DNA of 64,000 bases, from NCBI GenBank assembly GCA_002110485.1, contig MOWL01000046.1, positions 248,001 through 312,000 of the forward strand, given 5' to 3'. Made by a program: the position numbers and the translations under genes. This DNA comes from Emergomyces orientalis (taxonomy: Eukaryota > Ascomycota > Eurotiomycetes > Onygenales > Ajellomycetaceae). The notes below the pieces were generated by a model. That model saw nothing but the letters and a program-made list of their open reading frames with translations. It was not told where the DNA came from and made no database searches. Numbering within the stretch: position 1 is the stretch's first letter; the number at the start of each line of letters is the position of its first letter. Positions 11,993-23,686 of the stretch are shown in pieces.

Positions 11993-14450
11993 TTAATAAT
12001 AGGATGCCTGCCGCAGCTCATAGTTGGGTATGAAGTCGAACCAGTCCGTGCTCGGGTTGTACCTGTACGCCTTGAACTCTACGCCGTATGGTTTCTAAAT
12101 AGATAAAAGTCATTAGTACAATGGCTTAAGAAACAAAATGGAGTAAAGCAACACATACAGGCTCAAGCATATACAGCACACCCAGCGGAACATCCAGATC
12201 CGCCAACTCCTCCCGCTTCAATCCCCGGAAATACGCCAGCAGCACACGCGCCACCGACCGGTGACTGACAAGCAGGACACTATCCGTCATCCGCTCAACT
12301 TCAACAATAACCGCCTTCAGGCGATTGATGACATCCAGATAGCCCTCCCCGCCAGGACCAGGGTAGCGATAGTGCAACTTTTCACGTTTACGATTCGCAT
12401 ATTCCTCAGGGAACTGCTTGCGGATCTCCTCATAGGTCATGCCTTCCATCTTACCTGCGTTTAGTTCGTCGAGCATGCGCATTTGTTTGACGTCATACTC
12501 CTCATCGTCGAAGTATTGCACCGTCTGGATTGAGCGGGCGAGCATGGATGACCAGACGCAGAAATTGCGAGGCTCGGCGTTCTGACCAGCATATTGCGGG
12601 TTGGGCGGGGTGCTATCGCCAGGGCGTGGAGGGAAATGAGTCGACAGGGCCTTGGTCTTTTGGTATTGTTCCCAAACCTTGCGTTGGTCGCCGATGAATT
12701 TTGTCAGCGCCTTTGCGTAGCGAACTCCATTCTCGCTTAGCGGGGAGTCTCCCCCGATCCTGCCGGCCACATTATCCAAACTCTCGCCGTGGCGGCAGAT
12801 CCAGATCTGGCGCGGGGACAGGTTGAAGTTGAGAAGGTAATACATGACTTGCGACGAGAGGAAGCCGTTGACCTGGTGCGCAATCACTTTGCGACTGACA
12901 TCTATCGTCTGCACGTAGGGCATGTTGTGTTTTTCTTCATAACCCCCCAGCGATACATACGATTTCTCGTACAACGCCACGCGTTTCTTGAAATCCTCTA
13001 GGGCAAGGGTGGGGTCCTGGTCCCTGTAATCAGGACCCGAAAGCTTAAGCCGCATATTTGATTCCAACAGTTCCTTGTCAAGGCACTGGCTTTCTAGGAA
13101 TAACACGTTGAGTTCCGGTCCCGCTCGTGTGCGAATATGATCCATGATCGCCTTGCGGCGTTTTAAGGTACTATTCGTAGCATCCAGAATACCTATGCTA
13201 CCGCCCTGCTCAAGAATATAATCCAAAAGCTCATCCAAAGTCAGTAGTGCAACCTGCTCTCTCAACTGAACAGCACGTTCGTTGTCTGGGTCGAAAAATT
13301 GCGCAGACTGGTCAATAGATCCAGCTCTGGCAGATCTCAGAGTGCCAGTGGCAGATTCCGGAGACAGGGAAGCTGATGACATACTCGCCGACGTCGGCTT
13401 AGATTTTGGAGACAAATACGGCATATCACTCATAGGGCTAGGGTCACGAGTGATCAAATCCTGGGGCGTGGGCGACTCGACCGCAGCGCCGTTCAAAAGG
13501 ATAGCAGCAGGCGGCAAAACTTCATGTTCGGTATCCATTCGACTCGAGCTGCCACCTCCGATGCTCATCTCACGCACAGAATCTCTCAGCTCATCGTCGA
13601 AGATGGAATTCCGTCCCGCAGAAGGGACAGAGCCACCCGCCGCAACACGTCGACGTTCGCCCACGTTGAAAATCTTGGTGTCATGTTGCATCCAGTTCAA
13701 GTAGCGGGCCAGTTTCTTAGTGATGTAGCTCTTGCCACGTGCAGGCAAGCCCACCATGACAATGACGAGCTTGGAGCCAACATCTCGTTGTGCAATACGG
13801 CCATCGGGGGAAACTTTAGATTTGGTCAAGCCAGGTATATCGAGGGTTGTTGCGCGATGTTTTCCTGGTGTCGAAGCACCAGAGCATTGGGAGCGAGCAC
13901 CACTAAATTCACGGGAGACAGGACACAGTCAGCTATTATTATCGTCTCGTATATTATTATGCTAGGGATACGGCAGGGAAATAACAGGATTGTGGGACTT
14001 TTGGGTATAATATCGGGTGCAAATGTGGCTAGATAACTCAATAGCCGGGGCCGGGGATTCACGGAATCGCCCCGCATAGCCCACAAACCTATATAAAGGA
14101 CAGGCTCCCGGCTCCGAAATGGATGAAAAGCGAAAAAAAAGGGGCAAAGGAAATGAAACCTAGGCAACTGACATTTGCGGGGAGGGTGGTGCGGTTGAAA
14201 GCGGAGTGTCTGTGAGAGCCATCCCGACGCCGTCTCGGCTCGCATGTGAGGGCGCGTGGGTCGCTGCAAGGCTGCGATGATGATGGTGGTGATGGTGGTG
14301 GTGCTCTGGAGCAAGGGCTCTCCCAACCACAGTCTTGCACGGAGGCATCAAGCTCTGATCGGGACTGTGGGGAATATTGCTATGGCTATGGCTATGGCTA
14401 TGGCTGAGGGTATGGCTGTAGTGCCCGCTGGCAGCGAGGTGGTCAGCCAT
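11993..14450 (-). CDS. 6-phosphofructo-2-kinase / fructose-2,6-bisphosphatase
   Basis: Three exons: 14450-14173, 13902-12159 and 12094-11993; introns 270 bp (donor GTCAGT) and 64 bp; 707 aa. Exon 1 is needed because the kinase exon has no ATG before its catalytic core. The kinase domain shows Walker A GLPARGKS (about 143-150) and FNVGERRR. An about 100-residue Ser/Pro-rich insertion separates FNVGERRR from LREQVALLTLDELLDYI. The phosphatase domain has RHGESLDNVAGRIGGDSPLS (about 460-480), LDELNAGKMEGMTYEEI and SHRSVARVLLAYF. Both phosphatase histidines are present, unlike yeast Pfk26 where the first is Ser, so bifunctional activity is plausible. The enzyme would set fructose-2,6-bisphosphate and thus the glycolysis/gluconeogenesis balance. 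The N terminus is His-rich: HSHSHSHS coded by GCCATA repeats, then nine His in a row. Confidence 0.9.
14376..14404 (+). repeat. ATGGCT hexamer repeat inside PFK-2 exon 1
   Basis: Near-perfect GGCTAT/ATGGCT tandem units on + encode the alternating His-Ser run of the kinase N terminus on the minus strand. Such hexamer tracts can change length in frame. Confidence 0.8.
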
Positions 14451-15966
14451 CTTTAAGCTTGTTATGTTCAAGCATTGAGAAGAAGTTGGGGACAGGCGAA
14501 AAAAGTGCAGACTTGGCGATGATGACTCGTCGTGAGATGATGTTGGGCTGGGGGCGTCATAGCGGGTACATGATGTCACAGCTGTTTCCCCAGCAAAACG
14601 GAGGTACCTCTGATTTCTTCCGCCCCTCAATATCAGGTTGGCTCAATTATTAATGATAATTATTTAGGTTTGGATCTGGGGTCAACTTTATATGTTCTAA
14701 CTCTGGACAATAACTAACAAATTAAACTCTCTTAGTTTCTATAAATTCAAAATATAGGAACTTCCATACATTATCACCACGCCCTCTTTCAATCAGCTCC
14801 TACTGGCCAGATCTGGACGGCCTGGAAACCCTGCACCCCCCATCAGTTTTTGTAAACAAAATCGAGATAAAACACTCATATTGACCTAATCCATGCTGGC
14901 CAAACAAATAATGGCGGCTGCAGAGAGTTTTGAGCTATAAAACAAATTCAATGTTCTCCTGTCATGCCATCCCGTGTCTTCACAAACGGGAATGGCGGAT
15001 AGGAAAGCAAAATGAAGTATACTGTGCCGTGGTAGCACAGTTTGGTTCCAGGATGCACGTCCACCACCCCCTTGTCCCCTTCGGCGCTCCATAACTCATT
15101 GACTCTTTTCGGGTGCCATTAAATTCAGGACATGTAATAAATACATCAGAGACGAACACGATCTTTTTCGTTGTAGGCAGGCCCAGACTGCAAAGAAAAC
15201 ACCCAGGTTCGCCATGGAAGGTGTCACGGCGTTTCCATACCTAACTCTGGTATGAAAGCTCTAGCTGATCCCTCTCCACTTTTACTCTCAAGCTGGGAGG
15301 AAATTTTCCTCGATCCTCGCTGTCCCATCCTCATCAACCTATCCAATTTGCAGGCACGTAAGTAATCTTCGAACCAGGCTCTATGTAAAATGGAAGGAGG
15401 TTAAAGGGTCAACTTTCAACGCCGAATATATACAGGGTTTAAGGCTTTGTAGCGGCTGAATTGAAGTGAGAGGGAGTAGTTGAAGAACGACCAACTCTCT
15501 GCAATGTCCAAATCCTATGAGCCGACGAGCTCACAAAGAATAGATTGGAGGCCTCGAGCGTGGGCAGGCAGTGGCCTAGACATATGAAGAGTGGGTGTGC
15601 AGAGATAGATAGCGGAGAGGAGTCGCACGGTGAACATGAGATATGTTCGCGGATGTAGTATAGTGATGTCTGGAGAGAGTAGGCTGCATCGTGGTAATAT
15701 TAGGCTTCAAATGCTTCGAAGCCATCACGTTCGTAGCGTGTTTCGCTGCCGAATAATGCCTTTTTCGGGAGGGCCAAGATCCGACGACACCCTGGGAAAA
15801 AGTCGCAGGCAATTTGCTCCTCATAATCCGATATCCCTCTCGATAGTGAGCCCGACTTAGCAGTCGAACACTCACGAGGGCGCATGGTATAAAAGAAAAC
15901 CATATCCCATACCCCGAAATATATATCCCCCATTTTCCATATCCGTTTCCATTTTCATCCCAGCCA
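14451..15966. other. Intergenic: PFK-2 upstream region
   Basis: About 1.5 kb between two minus-strand genes. No coding region recognised; presumably the promoter and leader of the kinase gene and the 3' UTR of the DUF202 gene. Confidence 0.5.
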
Positions 15967-16485
15967 TCACATCTTCAACGTCAACGTCAACGCCAACAAA
16001 CACGCATACGCCGCAATGCTCAGCGCCGTCAACACAACTACCACATTCCCACTCGTCCGAAACTTGCGCCTCTGCAACCCATCCGCATCCACCTCGTTGA
16101 AGAACTGCATGTTACCCTGCTGGCGCCGGAAGAGGCCAATGGTCAACACACCAGCACCGTAAACGGCAAACAGCGCACCGATGCTGTAGAACTCGGAGGT
16201 GAAGATTTTGAGGATTATGAGGGCAAAGGAGAATTGCGAGAGGGAGGTGCGGATGTAGGCGCCCTCGAAGGTTCGCTGGGCAGCACGGACTTCGACGATT
16301 TCTTCTGAGGTGAGGACGACGGATCTGGCACGGTGGAGGCGGAGGCGGTAGCGGTCTGCGGCGCGGCGCTGGAGAGAGAGTTTCGTTAGTGGGTTTGTGG
16401 AACGGATTGAGGGGATATAGGTAACTAGATCATGGGGTAGCGTTTTTTGTGTGGGTTAACGGGGTTTACAACAAACCTCGAACAT
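15967..16485 (-). CDS. DUF202-family small membrane protein
   Basis: A 9-bp first exon (16485-16477, MFE), a 108-bp intron (16476-16369, GTTTGT...CAG) and exon 16368-15967; 136 aa. The conserved DUF202 entry motif VRAAQRTFEGAYIRTSLSQF is followed by three membrane helices (FALIILKIFTSEFYSIGALF, AVYGAGVLTIGLFRR, VVVVLTALSIAAYACLLALT). The fold is related to the membrane part of Vtc1, but this is the separate short ascomycete DUF202 type and its function is unknown. The tiny first exon is the least certain part: donor and frame fit and no other ATG lies before the DUF202 motif. An AACGTC tandem run lies at the 3' end (15975-15993). Confidence 0.78.
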
Positions 16486-17249
16486 GATGAGTATATCCCA
16501 GGGTGAGTATATCAACCAGCGGGCTAAGTTATTTGATAGCGGGCAAAGATAGAGCCCAAACTGAATAACCGGGAGGTATATCGCTCTTAACACCTGCAGA
16601 TATTTATCTCCATATCAGCCGAACGTGTGATGCCTGACGATGTTCAGATGAGGAGAGACAAGGAAGGAAAGAGGATGAGGTCACATGGACGAGAGATTAA
16701 TAAGCAGATCTTGTCCGATGTATATAGTATAGGTGGACATAACAGAGAGTATCAAGTGCTATATTTTACTTTTGAATCTATATTTATTTTTGGCTGTTTG
16801 CATTATTGCTATATTTTCTAATATATGGAGAATTCCTACTGTTTACTGCCCTTACCAGCAGCTGTTCTAGACATTTTGTACTGTACAAACAGGTTAAAAT
16901 GGAGGTTATTATCCCAGCGCTCTCTCCGCCAGCGCTCTCTCCACACTTTAACTAGCGCTTTGGCCTAAGCTTTAACCAATTCCAGTTAACCTTTAACTAA
17001 CTTCTCCAGCTAGTCTTCGGCTATTCGTCGCCCAATCGCCAACGCCGCAAGAGCCGACTCGGCAATAACCCTCGCGACTACAAACACCAGCTCTTGTAGA
17101 GAAATAATCAACCCACCCTCCACGCCACATCCCACAAAATCTACGTCTTTTTAAATTGAACCCCGTTGCTGTCATTCATTCGGAGCATTTAACCTGGGTT
17201 TATTTGGGTTGTTATTTCTGGAAAAGTCGTCAAGCAATAATTGCTCACC
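16486..17249. promoter_or_regulatory. Divergent promoter, DUF202 gene / cytochrome b2-like gene
   Basis: 764 bp between divergent start codons. It holds a GTACTGTAC palindrome (16878-16886), a direct repeat CCAGCGCTCTCTCC twice at 16914-16942, and TTAACC/TTAACT-rich sequence (16970-17000). Confidence 0.5.
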
Positions 17250-19159
17250 ATGGGCAGCAAGATTCTGGATGCTGCCGAAGGTGGGGATATAATCCAATTG
17301 CTGTGAAAAAAAGTCGTCTTCCTGTCTGAAAATTGTATACTAATGATGAGGCAGTGGCCAAGCATAACAGCACTGACAGCTGCTGGGTCGTGCTCTACGG
17401 AAAGGTCTACGATGTTAGTAACCCCGCCTCGGAGGACATATCTCATACCTTGCGATTTGGGTTTAGAAAACCAGCATAACATGCGCCTACATTTCATATA
17501 TGCTAATAAAAATTCATGGAGCCGGGAAATATGCCAGGTAACAGAATTCCTCCCCAATCACCCCGGTGGTGCCCAAATCATTCTCCAACTGGCCGGCAAA
17601 GATGCCACAGAAGAATACGACCCCATCCACCCCTCCGGTACTCTGGAGGAGAATCTCAAACCAGAAGCCTGCCTGGGCACCATCGATCCGGAGACGTTAT
17701 CCAAGGCAGTCTCCCCAGCGGAATCCGAGCGCAAAGCGGAGCGGACGTGCAATGAAGCCCCAGCCATGTCCTCGCTCTTAAATCTAGACGACATAGAAGA
17801 AGTGGCAAAGAAGCAAATCAGCAAGAAGGCTTGGGCATACTACTACTCCGCCGCGGACGACCTCTTATCGAAATCACTAAACAACACTATTTACCGCTCC
17901 ATTCTCCTTCGACCACGAGTTTTCATTGACTGCACAAACTGCGACCTTTCCACCAGCACCCTGGGCCATAAACTCGGATTACCTATCTACGTCTCTCCCG
18001 CTGCCATGGCCCGCCTAGCACACCCGGCAGGGGAAGCAGGGATTGCCGCCGCCTGCTCCAAATTCGGCGCCATGCAACTAATTTCCAACAATGCCTCCAT
18101 GACCCCTGAAGAAATCGTGAAAAACGCAACCCCAGACCAAGTCTTCGGCTGGCAAATCTACGTCCAAACCGAGCGCAAAAAGAGCGAAACAATGCTCGCC
18201 CGCATCAATAAGCTTAAACACATCAAATTCGTCTGTCTAACCCTCGATGCCCCCGTTCCAGGTAAACGCGAACACGACGAGCGTACCCGGGCGCTCGTGC
18301 AGACTACATCCGTGTCCAACCTCGTCAAGGCGTCTGGAGGCTCCCCTCTCGAGGACGGCGCCGGGATCGGCCAGCAGCTATTCGCCGGCACAGACCCGTC
18401 ACTCACTTGGACAAAGACTCTCCCCTGGCTAGCACAACACACAAACTTACCCATCGTGCTGAAGGGTTTACAGACGCACGAGGACGCGTATATCGCATCG
18501 TTGCATGCGCCGCAGGTCAGGGCAATTATCCTGTCAAACCACGGCGGGCGGGCGATGGACACGGCACCGCCGGCGGTGCATACGTTGATGGAGATTCGAA
18601 AGTATTGTCCCGAGGTGTTTGGGAGGGTGGAGGTGTGGGTTGATGGGGGGATTAAAAGGGGCACTGATGTAGTGAAGGCGTTGTGTCTTGGGGCCCGGTG
18701 TGTTGGGGTTGGCAGGGCGCCGTTGTTTGGGCTTGGAGCTGGTGGGATCGAGGGGGTTGACAGGGTGTTGGAGAGTATGTTGGTTCTTTGTCCCCTCTTT
18801 TCCTCACTTTTTCTGTTTCCAGCACTGGTACTCCTGCTTGTATGGAGGGTTGCGAAGTATGCACAATACTAACAGAAGTATTTACTCTCATGTAGTTCTC
18901 TCTGCAGAAACCAAAACAGCCATGCGCCTCCTGGGCGTCGAAAGGGTTGAGGACCTAAGCATGCAACATGTAAGTCTCCCTATTCGCACTTGTTATATGT
19001 ATCGGAGATATATAGCCTCTTCCAGCCCGGGAAACAAAGCTAACTAACCCAATCCTTTTAAAAATGACACAGATTAACCCTCGAGCCGTGGAACAGCAGA
19101 TATATAATGGCCCGGCAGGATTACATGCATTGGATCCGCTAGTTAAGCCCAAACTATAA
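17250..19159 (+). CDS. Cytochrome b2-like FMN-dependent 2-hydroxyacid dehydrogenase
   Basis: Five exons: 17250-17280, 17355-17413, 17538-18774, 18896-18969 and 19073-19159; 495 aa. A cytochrome b5 domain comes first: LDAAEVAKHNSTDSCWVVLY, then VTEFLPNHPGG and EYDPIHPSG with the two heme histidines. The FMN barrel follows (about 110-475): AWAYYYSAADD (substrate Tyr), WQIYVQ, LTLDAPVPGKREHD, PIVLKG (flavin Lys), and SNHGGRAMD with the catalytic His and substrate Arg. The tail is the usual QIYNGPAGLHALDPL. The family oxidises L-lactate or similar 2-hydroxyacids. There is no mitochondrial presequence, since the b5 domain starts within ten residues, so a cytosolic location is likely. The first intron uses a weak GTGGGG donor, but its junction restores the b5 motif exactly. 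Confidence 0.9.
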
Positions 19160-20903
19160 ATCCTGAAATTTTAGACTTGTGGGTCTGAATATATTTCTAC
19201 ATATATGTATCTAATACAATGCAATAAACGTGTTTCTCAATGCATAAGCAAAGCTAAGTTTTTTCTTCAGAATAGTGAGCTATATGAATGTTTGATCTAC
19301 TTATTTTAGTAGGGCATTTATTTGACATCTTTCATATCACAAGCATGATGCTTCACCCATCACGGTCACTTTTCTTTCTCAAAAGTTCAATTCCAAATGT
19401 CTGTCATCACTGCCTGCCAGCACCATCCAATTTGTGCATTTCTATATACGACGATGAGCATTTCCTGGAAATAGTAGGCCATTCCTAGAACATACCTCAA
19501 ATCCTTTGGCTTTGGCTATTCCACCTCACTTTTGAAGGCGTGGTAGGTTTGTCGGAACCATTTAAATGGTCAGTAGTCTACCAATACAAATAATCATTGC
19601 ATGGCGTAATCCTAAAGGAATTAATTCTTCAAATAAATTTCAAAGCTGCCAGCCGGGCCAGGCAGCCAGTGCCATTCCACCACAATTCTCCATATGCATT
19701 CATAAACAACAAGTGCAATAATAAGTTCTTTCACAAACAATATGAGCAATCGAGGGACATGAACTGCAGCAAGTTGATGAAAAAAACTTTTCAATATCGA
19801 CAAGATGCACATGGGTTCATGACAGAAAGAAAACCAAGAGCAAACGCCTTCTTTTTTTTTAAATTAGTAGATAGCTGATAGGGGAAAGAAAGATATATAG
19901 TCAAGACATAAAACGAGAGAAGAGAAGATGGAAGATAGAGGCTGGGGTATATAGCTAAGTAGCAAATCCAAAGAGTTGGGGAAGGAGTCCAGCCCTTCCC
20001 CTACAGCAGTTAACAAAGGGGGAATCTCCAAAATCAAGAATGCAGACTATTCAAATAAAGTGAATAAAATAAGAATAAAATAAAAAGCCCAAAAGCATCA
20101 AAATGATGTGGCTGAAACGAAATGAAAGGAAACAAGGAAGTGAAAATGAAAATGCATATGAAAATAGAGAAACGAATAAACCCCTCAAGAAAATAATTGT
20201 ACATATTCATACATCATAGTACATATATATTCGTTGGGTATATTGAGCAAAAAACGGCCATCAGCCCGTGTAGGAGTGTTGCCCGTGTTTTGTAGTATGG
20301 ATTGGCATAGGGCAAGAGAGGCCAACCTTTGCCTGAGCACCATCTCGTACAGTTGCATGATATGTACAATATTTGGCTCGTTCTTGTTCTACCCACCTGA
20401 GGACAGGCGTCGAATCCGCATCAGCGTTTTTATACGACGTTAAGGCTTCCAATGACGTTCCATATATTATTCCGTAGCGGCCAGATCCGGAGCGGTTTTC
20501 CACTTTTCTCCAAGTTATCCATGATCGAACGCGGATATTATTCGTGGACGCCAGTGTTAAGCTACCCTTTCAAAGCGTTGCATACATGTGCATAGCGTTC
20601 TTTCGGCGGCCTCAGCCAACGTATGCTAAAAAACGAGTAAGCTCGACTAAATTCCATTGCTTCGACAGTTCCTGCTGGTTTTTTGCTGATGATTTTGCTT
20701 TAGGTGGAGTGCATTTCTTTTCTTCTGTTCTTTTGTGCTCCATGCCGCCAAGGACAAGCTTTTCACTGTTGCCATCCTGTCAAAGGGAAGCGCAACGTCT
20801 GTGTTTGCCTTGACGGAAATGTGGGATTATTTTCGATGAAACTCAGGTGACAATTGAAGGTAACCACCAGTTATCGTAAGATAATGGTATCGGCACACAA
20901 ACA
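19160..20903. other. Intergenic between convergent genes
   Basis: About 1.7 kb of AT-rich 3' flanking DNA. No open frame shows a recognisable domain. Confidence 0.5.
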
Positions 20904-23122
20904 TTAAATGGCTGCTCGTTTCTGTGCAAGCCTGGGGCTACGGCGGAGGGGCTTGGTGACCGGAGAAGAAAGCTGTGGGTGGGAAAAAGGTATGGCTTTT
21001 CTTCTACTTCGAATGGAAGCGCCTCGGGGGGAAATATTGTTAGTTTCCACATCTCTTTCTTCCTTAGGTACCATAGTAGCCGCTTCCCGTTTTTGTCTAG
21101 TAATTCTTGACGTGGAGGTCTTGGGACCCTGTGACTCTTCAGTGGCTGCTTTTGTTCCTGCTGATGTGTCTCCAGCGCCAGATAGGTCGTAGTGAAAGAT
21201 AGCTCGGTTTTGACTCTTGAGTTTTCGCCGTTTAGACAGTCGTTTTCCAATTGAAGCATTTTGGCCGAAAGTTTCGTCAATTTCTTTAACTACTCCCTCT
21301 TCCCCTGCTTCCATGGTAGCCGCTGTTCGTTGTTGCCTAGTCATCCTTAACGTAGGATATTTGGGACTATGTGGCCTTTCAGCTGCCACTTCTATTGCTG
21401 CAGCTGCAGCGACTGACTCAGATATTTGCGAGTCAGGGAAAGCGCGATTTCGGTTATGGTGTTTTGGCCACTTCGATGGCCGGTCTTCGTTAGCTATGTC
21501 ATGCCTGCGCTTACGTCCTTTACCCCTTTGGGGGGCGGCTGTGGGCGCAAGGCAATCTAGGGTCGTAAGGTTCTCCATATCATTTTTCGTTTGAAATTTG
21601 GGGCCTTCTCCTGGGCTAAGTCGGTCAGCTTGATCAAGCTTCGGTTTCCCTCTGCCAGGTTGTTTGTTCGAGGTATTCGCTGGCACGTCGGATTGCTTCA
21701 TCGCAAGTTCGACCATTGGGAGTTGCTGCAGTATCCATCGTAGTAGTATCATATGACGTTCTGCACTCTCTTTGGCGATCCTAGCATTCTTTGTGTCCAA
21801 ACAGTAGCCGCCTATGACTTTATCTCGGCGTTCAAGAAAATCCCGATTCTCCTCTGCCGCGGCCAACTTGGATTGTGCTTCTAGCAACGTTCGCTCAGGA
21901 TCTCTGGCTGGATATCCAGAGTTTTGTGGGTCGGAGATAGCTTTTTGAGCCAAAATCACGGCAGATTTCGCAAGTTCTACCGCTTCTCGAGACCGCTCCA
22001 ATTTGCTATGCTCGAGCATCGCAGATTCATAATCGCGTACAGAATCCGGTGTCTCGGAGGCCTTCAATACCTGGCTGTCAATGACTTCCTTCCATTTCCT
22101 ATCCAACCATTTTTCTTTGCGCTCCGAAAGTGCGAATCGGTCGTACCACCAGTACTCGTAGCCAAGATATTCAATCCATGTCGTCAAACTGTTCTGTCTA
22201 GTCGGATCCTCGTCAAGCTGGAATGTGCGCGTGAACCCATGTTTTGTGAGTCGGTCCTTCACCGCTCTAGAATGTATGGGAAAACGCCCTTCTTCTCCCT
22301 CTACTGGTCGTTGGCGACCGACAAAACTGTACCACCTTCTAAACTCTGAAGAGCTATGCCCTGAGTAGATATATATTACCCGTTCATCTTCAATATCCCG
22401 CTCCCTCATGAATCGCTGGAACTTGCGGAAATCTTTCCACCTCTGTATTTGCGCTGTAAACAACGACTCATTCCGTTCAGTTGGGCTCTTCCAAAACGAT
22501 ACTATCTCGTGGTACTCTCCTGGGTCCTTAAAAGCATCCCGGGGAAGGTTAAGCGGGTGCGAGGGCCGCCCACCATCTTCAACGAGTGCATGGTACGATT
22601 CGATCTCTTCCTGCAGAAGCTTACGACGGTCTTCCTCTTCATCGAAGGTTACAGTACTTGCGAGGCTAGGAGTCTTGCTATACCTTCTTTCGTGGGCGGG
22701 ATCTTTCTCATATTCAATGAGTCGAGGCCCAGGGACGACTGGCTCAGATGGCGGCTTATTCTCTGTGGCGACTTCCCGAAGTCGTGCAGCTACTTGTTCC
22801 AGGTCAACTGGACGAGACTTGACCGCTTCCCATGTGCTAGTAACTCGATCTCTGCTCAGACATAAAGAATTAGCTGAAAATATGTCAGAAGTTCTGATTA
22901 AGGAGCAATCCATTACCTTAATCTCTGAATAAACTCTTCCGGTAGGTTACGAGGGTCCTCAACAGAGACTTTCCTAGATTTCAAGTTAGCCAGATAATCG
23001 GATGTTGCTTTACAAGACAAACCCAACCTATTTGTCGTTTCGAGGTACTGGTCTAGCTCTGCATCATCATAGGCAATGATATCACGAGCTTTCAGTTTTG
23101 GCGATTTAGACGGAAGTGTCAT
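20904..23122 (-). CDS. Unrecognised fungal protein, helical with basic repeat tail
   Basis: Exons 23122-22917 and 22851-20904 with a 65-bp intron (22916-22852); 717 aa. I cannot assign a named domain. The middle carries HGFTRTFQLDEDPTRQNSLT and TTWIEYLGYEYWWYDRF, wording I associate with a family of uncharacterised eurotiomycete proteins. A long charged helical segment follows (about 315-445; many K, E, A, R), likely coiled coil. The C-terminal about 190 residues are basic and contain two diverged copies of a unit (RMTRQQRTAATM and RITRQKREAATM), ending RRSPRLAQKRAA, with several likely nuclear-localisation clusters (KGRKRRHD, KRLSKRRKLK). It is head to head with the FHA kinase gene (564 bp apart). 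A nuclear role is inference from the basic clusters. Confidence 0.8.
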
Positions 23123-23686
23123 CGCGGGCAACTTTCAGTGGCATGACTATAATCAACTGGAAGCGTATCAATAAAATCCTCAGACGCTCATGGGAGATCA
23201 GGGGCTGAAAAAAGCCAGGTTTGTTTATTTATCTTTGGGCAACTTATGGAGGAGAGGGTGTGGCTGCTTAGTCATTTCAGCTGGCATCCATTTCATACAG
23301 ATCATATTCATGGGTGAAACCTGTGGGTGTGACACCAATCACCCAATCATGGAAATTTTTATTCTGCGCAGTGCATGAATGCCCAACAGCGACGCGGTGA
23401 CTCCATTCAGCATTGTGCATCTGGCCAGGCTGTTGAACCTGTGACTGGGCCAGCAAGAAAACAAATGAAGGCGCAGTGGGGGTAATAATATAATCTCAGG
23501 CATGATGCTGCAGTCACAAACAATTCCAGGACCCAATGAAACATCAGGTCGTTTCATGGTATACATGGCTTGGTTCACAGAGCCTTGTCGGTTCTTTACG
23601 CCCTTTTATTTAACTAACAAAAGTTCCCAAATCCAACATGTTCTGTATTATGCTGTTACTTTCGTTGAACAAAACCATTTTTGATT
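23123..23686. promoter_or_regulatory. Divergent promoter of the unknown protein / FHA-kinase pair
   Basis: 564 bp between opposite start codons; no coding signal or clear motif recognised. Confidence 0.5.
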
